This document shows positions 31,824-35,346 of a stretch of 35,346 nt of DNA, in pieces. The position numbers and the translations under genes are program-made. How positions within the stretch are numbered: position 1 is the first letter of the stretch; each line of letters begins with the position of its first letter. The DNA is from Pseudomonas kairouanensis (lineage in GTDB: Bacteria > Pseudomonadota > Gammaproteobacteria > Pseudomonadales > Pseudomonadaceae), in NCBI RefSeq assembly GCF_004682055.1, contig NZ_QUZU01000057.1, positions 1-35,346 of the forward strand, in the 5' to 3' direction. Under the pieces are notes generated by a model, which did no database searches, had not been told where the DNA came from, and was given only the letters and a program-made list of their open reading frames with translations.

Positions 31824-33872
31824 CTGCTACGCCACCTACCCTGGCTGGTGCTGGCAATCGTAGGAGCGTGCGCCCTTGGCGTAGTGGCCTTGCGCCGCGG
31901 CGAGGCGATCAACGCCTTGTGGATTGTGGTCGCCGCTGTGGCCATCTACCTGGTCGCTTATCGCTACTACAGCCTGTTCATCGCTAATAACGTGATGCAA
32001 CTCGATCCACGGCGGGCTACCCCCGCAGTGATCAATAACGACGGTCTGGACTATGTGCCGACCAACAAACACATTCTCTTTGGTCACCACTTTGCGGCGA
32101 TTGCCGGTGCAGGCCCGCTGGTCGGCCCAGTGCTGGCGGCGCAAATGGGCTACCTGCCCGGCACGCTCTGGCTGATTGCCGGCGTGGTGCTGGCCGGTGC
32201 GGTGCAGGACTTCATGGTGCTGTTCCTGTCCACTCGTCGCAACGGCCGTTCCCTGGGGGACATGGTTCGCGAAGAGATGGGCCGTATTCCGGGGACCATC
32301 GCGCTGTTTGGCTGCTTCCTGATCATGATCATCATCCTTGCGGTGCTGGCGCTGATCGTGGTCAAGGCCCTGGCCGAGAGCCCGTGGGGCATCTTCACCG
32401 TGATGGCAACCATCCCGATCGCGATGTTCATGGGCATCTACATGCGCTACATCCGCCCGGGCCGCATCGGTGAAATCTCGATCATCGGCGTGCTGTTGCT
32501 GCTGGGTTCGATCTGGCTGGGTGGGCAGATCGCCGCTGACCCGGTGTGGGCCAAGGCGTTTACCTTCACGGGCATTCAAATCACCTGGATGCTGATCGGC
32601 TACGGTTTCGTCGCGGCGGTACTGCCGGTGTGGCTGATCCTGGCGCCGCGTGACTACCTTTCGACCTTCCTCAAAATCGGCACTATCATCGCCCTGGCCA
32701 TCGGCATCCTGGTCACCATGCCAGAGCTGAAAATGCCGGCGCTGACCCAGTTCATCGACGGCACTGGCCCGGTGTGGAAGGGCGGCCTGTTCCCGTTCCT
32801 GTTCATCACCATCGCCTGTGGCGCGGTGTCCGGTTTCCATGCACTGATCTCCTCGGGCACCACGCCCAAACTGCTGGACAACGAAACCAACGCCCGCTAC
32901 ATCGGTTACGGCGGCATGTTGATGGAGTCGTTCGTGGCCATCATGGCCATGGTTGCCGCGTCGGTGATCGAGCCGGGCGTGTACTTCGCCATGAACAGCC
33001 CGGCCGCCGTGGTCGGTGGTGATGTGGTGGCTGTGGCGCAAACGGTCAGCAGCTGGGGCTTTGCGATCACGCCGGAGGCGCTGCAAGCCGTGGCCCATGA
33101 CATCGGTGAAACCACCATCCTGGCCCGTGCCGGTGGTGCGCCGACGTTGGCGGTGGGTATCGCGCAGATCCTGCACAGTGTGCTGCCGGGTGAAAACACC
33201 ATGGCGTTCTGGTACCACTTTGCGATCCTGTTCGAAGCGCTGTTCATCCTCACGGCAGTTGACGCCGGTACCCGTGCTGGTCGCTTCATGCTGCAGGACT
33301 TGCTCGGCTCCTTCGTACCGTCGCTCAAACGCACCGAGTCGTGGACCGCCAACCTGATCGCCACCGCGGGTTGCGTGGCCATGTGGGGCTACCTGCTGTA
33401 CCAAGGCGTGATCGACCCACTGGGCGGCATCAACACCTTGTGGCCGCTGTTCGGTATCTCCAACCAGATGCTGGCAGGCATCGCGCTGATGCTGGCCACC
33501 GTTGTGCTGATCAAAATGAAACGCCAACGCTACATCTGGGTGACCATGCTGCCAGCGGTTTGGCTGCTGATCTGCACCACCACGGCGGGCTTTATCAAGC
33601 TGTTCGACGCCAACCCGGCGGTGGGCTTCCTGTCCCTGGCCAAGAAGTACAGCGATGCCCTGGCCAACGGCCAGATCCTCGCCCCGGCCAAGAACATCGA
33701 CCAGATGCAGCACGTAATCTACAACGCCTACACCAACGCAACGCTGACGGCGCTGTTCCTGTTCGTGGTGTTCAGCATCCTGTTCTACGCGCTCAAGGTC
33801 GGCGTGGCCGCCTGGGGCAACAAAGAACGTACGGATAAAGAAGCCCCGTTCCAGGCTTTGCCGGACGCGTGA
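31806..33872 (+). CDS. cstA: CstA-family pyruvate/peptide transporter
   Basis: Large inner-membrane protein of the carbon-starvation family, known in E. coli as pyruvate uptake (BtsT, CstA) and earlier as peptide uptake. The 688 residues hold about 16-18 helices; family motifs include TNKHILFGHHFAAIAGAGPLVGPVLAAQMGYLPG, GAVQDFMVLFLSTRRNGRSLGDMVREEMG and GFHALISSGTTPKLLDNE. The ATG at 31806 begins the homologous region; an in-frame start at 31677 would add 43 unrelated residues. Codons 2-6 are all of the ARN form, suggesting Hfq/Crc binding. ybdD follows in 15 bases. Confidence 0.95.
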   Translation: MKNNNSLLRHLPWLVLAIVGACALGVVALRRGEAINALWIVVAAVAIYLVAYRYYSLFIANNVMQLDPRRATPAVINNDGLDYVPTNKHILFGHHFAAIAGAGPLVGPVLAAQMGYLPGTLWLIAGVVLAGAVQDFMVLFLSTRRNGRSLGDMVREEMGRIPGTIALFGCFLIMIIILAVLALIVVKALAESPWGIFTVMATIPIAMFMGIYMRYIRPGRIGEISIIGVLLLLGSIWLGGQIAADPVWAKAFTFTGIQITWMLIGYGFVAAVLPVWLILAPRDYLSTFLKIGTIIALAIGILVTMPELKMPALTQFIDGTGPVWKGGLFPFLFITIACGAVSGFHALISSGTTPKLLDNETNARYIGYGGMLMESFVAIMAMVAASVIEPGVYFAMNSPAAVVGGDVVAVAQTVSSWGFAITPEALQAVAHDIGETTILARAGGAPTLAVGIAQILHSVLPGENTMAFWYHFAILFEALFILTAVDAGTRAGRFMLQDLLGSFVPSLKRTESWTANLIATAGCVAMWGYLLYQGVIDPLGGINTLWPLFGISNQMLAGIALMLATVVLIKMKRQRYIWVTMLPAVWLLICTTTAGFIKLFDANPAVGFLSLAKKYSDALANGQILAPAKNIDQMQHVIYNAYTNATLTALFLFVVFSILFYALKVGVAAWGNKERTDKEAPFQALPDA

Positions 33873-33887
33873 TCGAGGATTGCAGCC

Positions 33888-34085
33888 ATGTTCAATGACA
33901 TCAGTCGCCTCGGTAAATACCTCGGTCAGGCCGCGCGCCTGATGGTCGGCATGCCCGACTACGACACCTACGTCGAGCATATGCAAACCAAGCACCCGGA
34001 CAAGCCGGTGATGGACTACAAGGCGTTCTTCCGGGAACGCCAGGAAGCCCGTTACGGCGGCAAGGGTGGGCCCAAGTGCTGCTGA
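33888..34085 (+). CDS. YbdD/YjiX family small protein
   Basis: A 65-residue protein with the family signature: LGKYLGQAARLMVGMPDYDTYVEHMQTKHPDKPVMDYKAFFRERQEARYG and a C-terminal GxGGPKCC with a pair of cysteines. Its biochemical role is unknown; recent family knowledge links it to the activity of its CstA/BtsT partner. It lies 15 bases after cstA in the conserved order cstA-ybdD-yjiA, seen in E. coli as btsT-yjiX-yjiA. The name refers to family only. Confidence 0.92.
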   Translation: MFNDISRLGKYLGQAARLMVGMPDYDTYVEHMQTKHPDKPVMDYKAFFRERQEARYGGKGGPKCC

Positions 34086-34114
34086 CCCGGTAGTCCGGGC
34101 TGGCAGAAATCCCC

Positions 34115-34202
34115 TGTGGGAGGGGGCTTGCTCCCGATAGCGGTATGTCAGCGACAGATAAGTGCCTGACACACCGCTATCGGGGGCAAGCCCCCTCCCA
34201 CA
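34115..34202. repeat. REP doublet (REPIN), GGGGGCTTGCTCCC class
   Basis: Left arm TGTGGGAGGGGGCTTGCTCC, right arm the inverse with one changed base in CGGGGGCAAG. The spacer contains GTCAG-GACAG-TAAGTGCCTGACAC, nearly identical to that of the REPIN at 35216. Lies between ybdD and yjiA. Confidence 0.92.
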
Positions 34203-34240
34203 TTTGTTTTGTGTTCCTTCAGTTATAAGGAGAACTGTCT

Positions 34241-35200
34241 TTGTCCTCTCCCATCCCCGTCACCATCCTCAGCGGCTTCCTCGGCGCCGGCAAAACCACC
34301 TTGCTGCGCCACCTGCTCAAAGCCGAGCACGGCCTGAAAATCGCCGTGATCGAAAACGAATTCAGTGATGCCGGTATCGACACCCAGCTGTTGGGCGCCG
34401 AGCCGGTGCAAGTCATGACCCTGTCCAACGGCTGCGTGTGCTGCACCATCCACACCGACCTGACCAAGGCCCTGTACCTGCTGCTCGAACGCCTGGACAG
34501 CGGCGAGATCGCCTTCGACCGCCTGGTGATCGAAACCACCGGCCTGGCCGACCCGGCCCCGGTGGCCCAGACCTTTTTCATCGACGAAGAGCTGCGCGAG
34601 CGCTACATCCTCGACGGCATCATCACCCTGGTGGACGCCGCCCACGCCGAGCACCACCTGACCCAGACCATCGCCCAGGCCCAGATCGGCTTTGCCGACC
34701 GCCTGCTGGTGAGCAAGCGCGACCTGGTGGATGACGCCACCTTCGACGCGTTGAGCGAACGCCTGACCCGCATCAACCGCCGTGCGCCGATTCGTGTGGT
34801 GGACCACGGCAACATTGATCTTGCCGAGTTGCTCGACGTTCGCGGTTTCAACCTCAACGCTGGCATGAGCCTGCGCCCTGTGGGTGCTGCGCCGTCCATC
34901 GACCGCATCTCCAGCCTGGTGTTGCGCACCGACCAGCCGCTGGATATCGACCGCCTCAGCGAGTTCATGAACGAACTGCTGGAAGACCACGGCAAGCAAT
35001 TGCTGCGTTACAAAGGTGTGCTGAACATTGCCGGGGAGGATCGGCGCATGGTGTTTCAGGGCGTGCTCAAGCTTTACGGTTTTGATTGGGACACGGAGTG
35101 GGAAGAGGGCGAGACGCGGGAGAGTGTGATCGTGTTCATTGCCGATGAATTGCCCGAAGACAAGATTCGCGAGGGCTTCCAGCGCGTCTATCAATCCTGA
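34241..35200 (+). CDS. yjiA: YjiA/CobW-family GTPase (G3E)
   Basis: Metal-binding P-loop GTPase of the G3E/COG0523 group, thought to act as metallochaperone or stress protein. The 319 residues carry the P-loop GFLGAGKTT (about 12-20), the metal motif CVCC (66-69, of the CxCC type), the switch/Walker B ETTGLADPAP and a guanine-specificity motif SKRD in place of NKxD. The C-terminal CobW domain spans about 215-319. The start is TTG, supported by AAGGAG (34228-34232 region) seven to eight bases upstream; the protein begins exactly as relatives do. Third gene of the cstA locus, but enclosed by two REPINs. Confidence 0.93.
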   Translation: MSSPIPVTILSGFLGAGKTTLLRHLLKAEHGLKIAVIENEFSDAGIDTQLLGAEPVQVMTLSNGCVCCTIHTDLTKALYLLLERLDSGEIAFDRLVIETTGLADPAPVAQTFFIDEELRERYILDGIITLVDAAHAEHHLTQTIAQAQIGFADRLLVSKRDLVDDATFDALSERLTRINRRAPIRVVDHGNIDLAELLDVRGFNLNAGMSLRPVGAAPSIDRISSLVLRTDQPLDIDRLSEFMNELLEDHGKQLLRYKGVLNIAGEDRRMVFQGVLKLYGFDWDTEWEEGETRESVIVFIADELPEDKIREGFQRVYQS

Positions 35201-35215
35201 CTTGAAATGCAATCC

Positions 35216-35307
35216 AATGTGGGAGGGGGCTTGCTCCCGATGACAGGGTGTCAGTGACAGGTAAGTGCCTGACACCCTGCTATCGGGAGCAAGCCCCCTC
35301 CCACATT
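35216..35307. repeat. REP doublet (REPIN) with extended flanking palindrome
   Basis: Arms AATGTGGGAGGGGGCTTGCT and the inverse ending CCTCCCACATT. Outside the arms GAAATGCAATC (35204-35214) and GATTGCATTTC (35311-35321) are perfect inverse copies, so the whole hairpin spans 118 bases. Lies just after the yjiA stop and probably acts as its RNA 3' end. Confidence 0.92.
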
Positions 35308-35346
35308 TTTGATTGCATTTCAGGTTGGGAAAACGGTGTTTTCAGG

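Noticed and set aside
31836..34172. A 778-codon open frame antisense to cstA and ybdD
   Set aside because: Composition (His, Asp, Gln, Arg-rich, repetitive) is that of a GC-bias shadow; cstA and ybdD on the other strand are unmistakable.

Overview
The window looks like chromosomal DNA of a Pseudomonas of the fluorescens group. The base composition is GC-rich, the proteins match Pseudomonas families throughout (KatB/AnkB, CioAB, MscL, Fpr, RadA, TrmA), and six copies of the REP-doublet (REPIN) palindromes typical of P. fluorescens genomes lie between genes. No tRNA, rRNA, CRISPR array, insertion sequence or prophage gene was seen.

Layout. 1-1500: a minus-strand pair, aroQ then a quinate/shikimate dehydrogenase-type aroE, with an IclR/PcaR-like palindrome and a Crc/Hfq-type motif upstream; probably catabolic rather than biosynthetic. 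1502-11263: a complete has heme-acquisition locus, hasI-hasS-hasR-hasA-hasD-hasE-hasF, under a Fur box. HasA is the secreted hemophore, HasDEF its type I secretion machine, HasR the TonB-dependent heme receptor with a signalling domain, and HasI/HasS the sigma/anti-sigma pair. hasA is framed by several perfect RNA hairpins. 11399-12288: a DUF4160-DUF2442 pair of unknown function. 12426-14797: a purine-type NCS2 permease and trmA in a 4-base-overlap operon (minus). 14971-15417: a small secreted cysteine-containing protein. 15515-19190: a three-subunit molybdenum hydroxylase of the PaoABC type, all joined by 4-base overlaps. 19332-20579: an MFS exporter (minus). 20898-23526: cyanide-insensitive quinol oxidase cioAB with a DUF2474 small subunit, preceded by a perfect ANR/FNR box. 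23592-24716: rlmG (minus). 24882-25595: a LuxR-type AHL-receptor solo (minus), divergent from fpr (25978-26754). 26801-27217: mscL (minus). 27505-29730: periplasmic catalase katB and ankB, separated by a REPIN. 29766-31133: radA. 31263-31631: a PilZ protein (minus). 31806-35200: the cstA-ybdD-yjiA carbon-starvation/pyruvate-uptake locus.

Themes. Iron/heme, oxygen and peroxide biology recur (has, cio, fpr, katB/ankB). The has operon is the largest coherent system and belongs to a known class. The less described parts are the hairpin architecture around hasA, a six-residue longer heme loop in HasA, the DUF4160-DUF2442 pair, and the related REPINs bracketing yjiA. I found no clear evidence of a wholly new multi-gene system.
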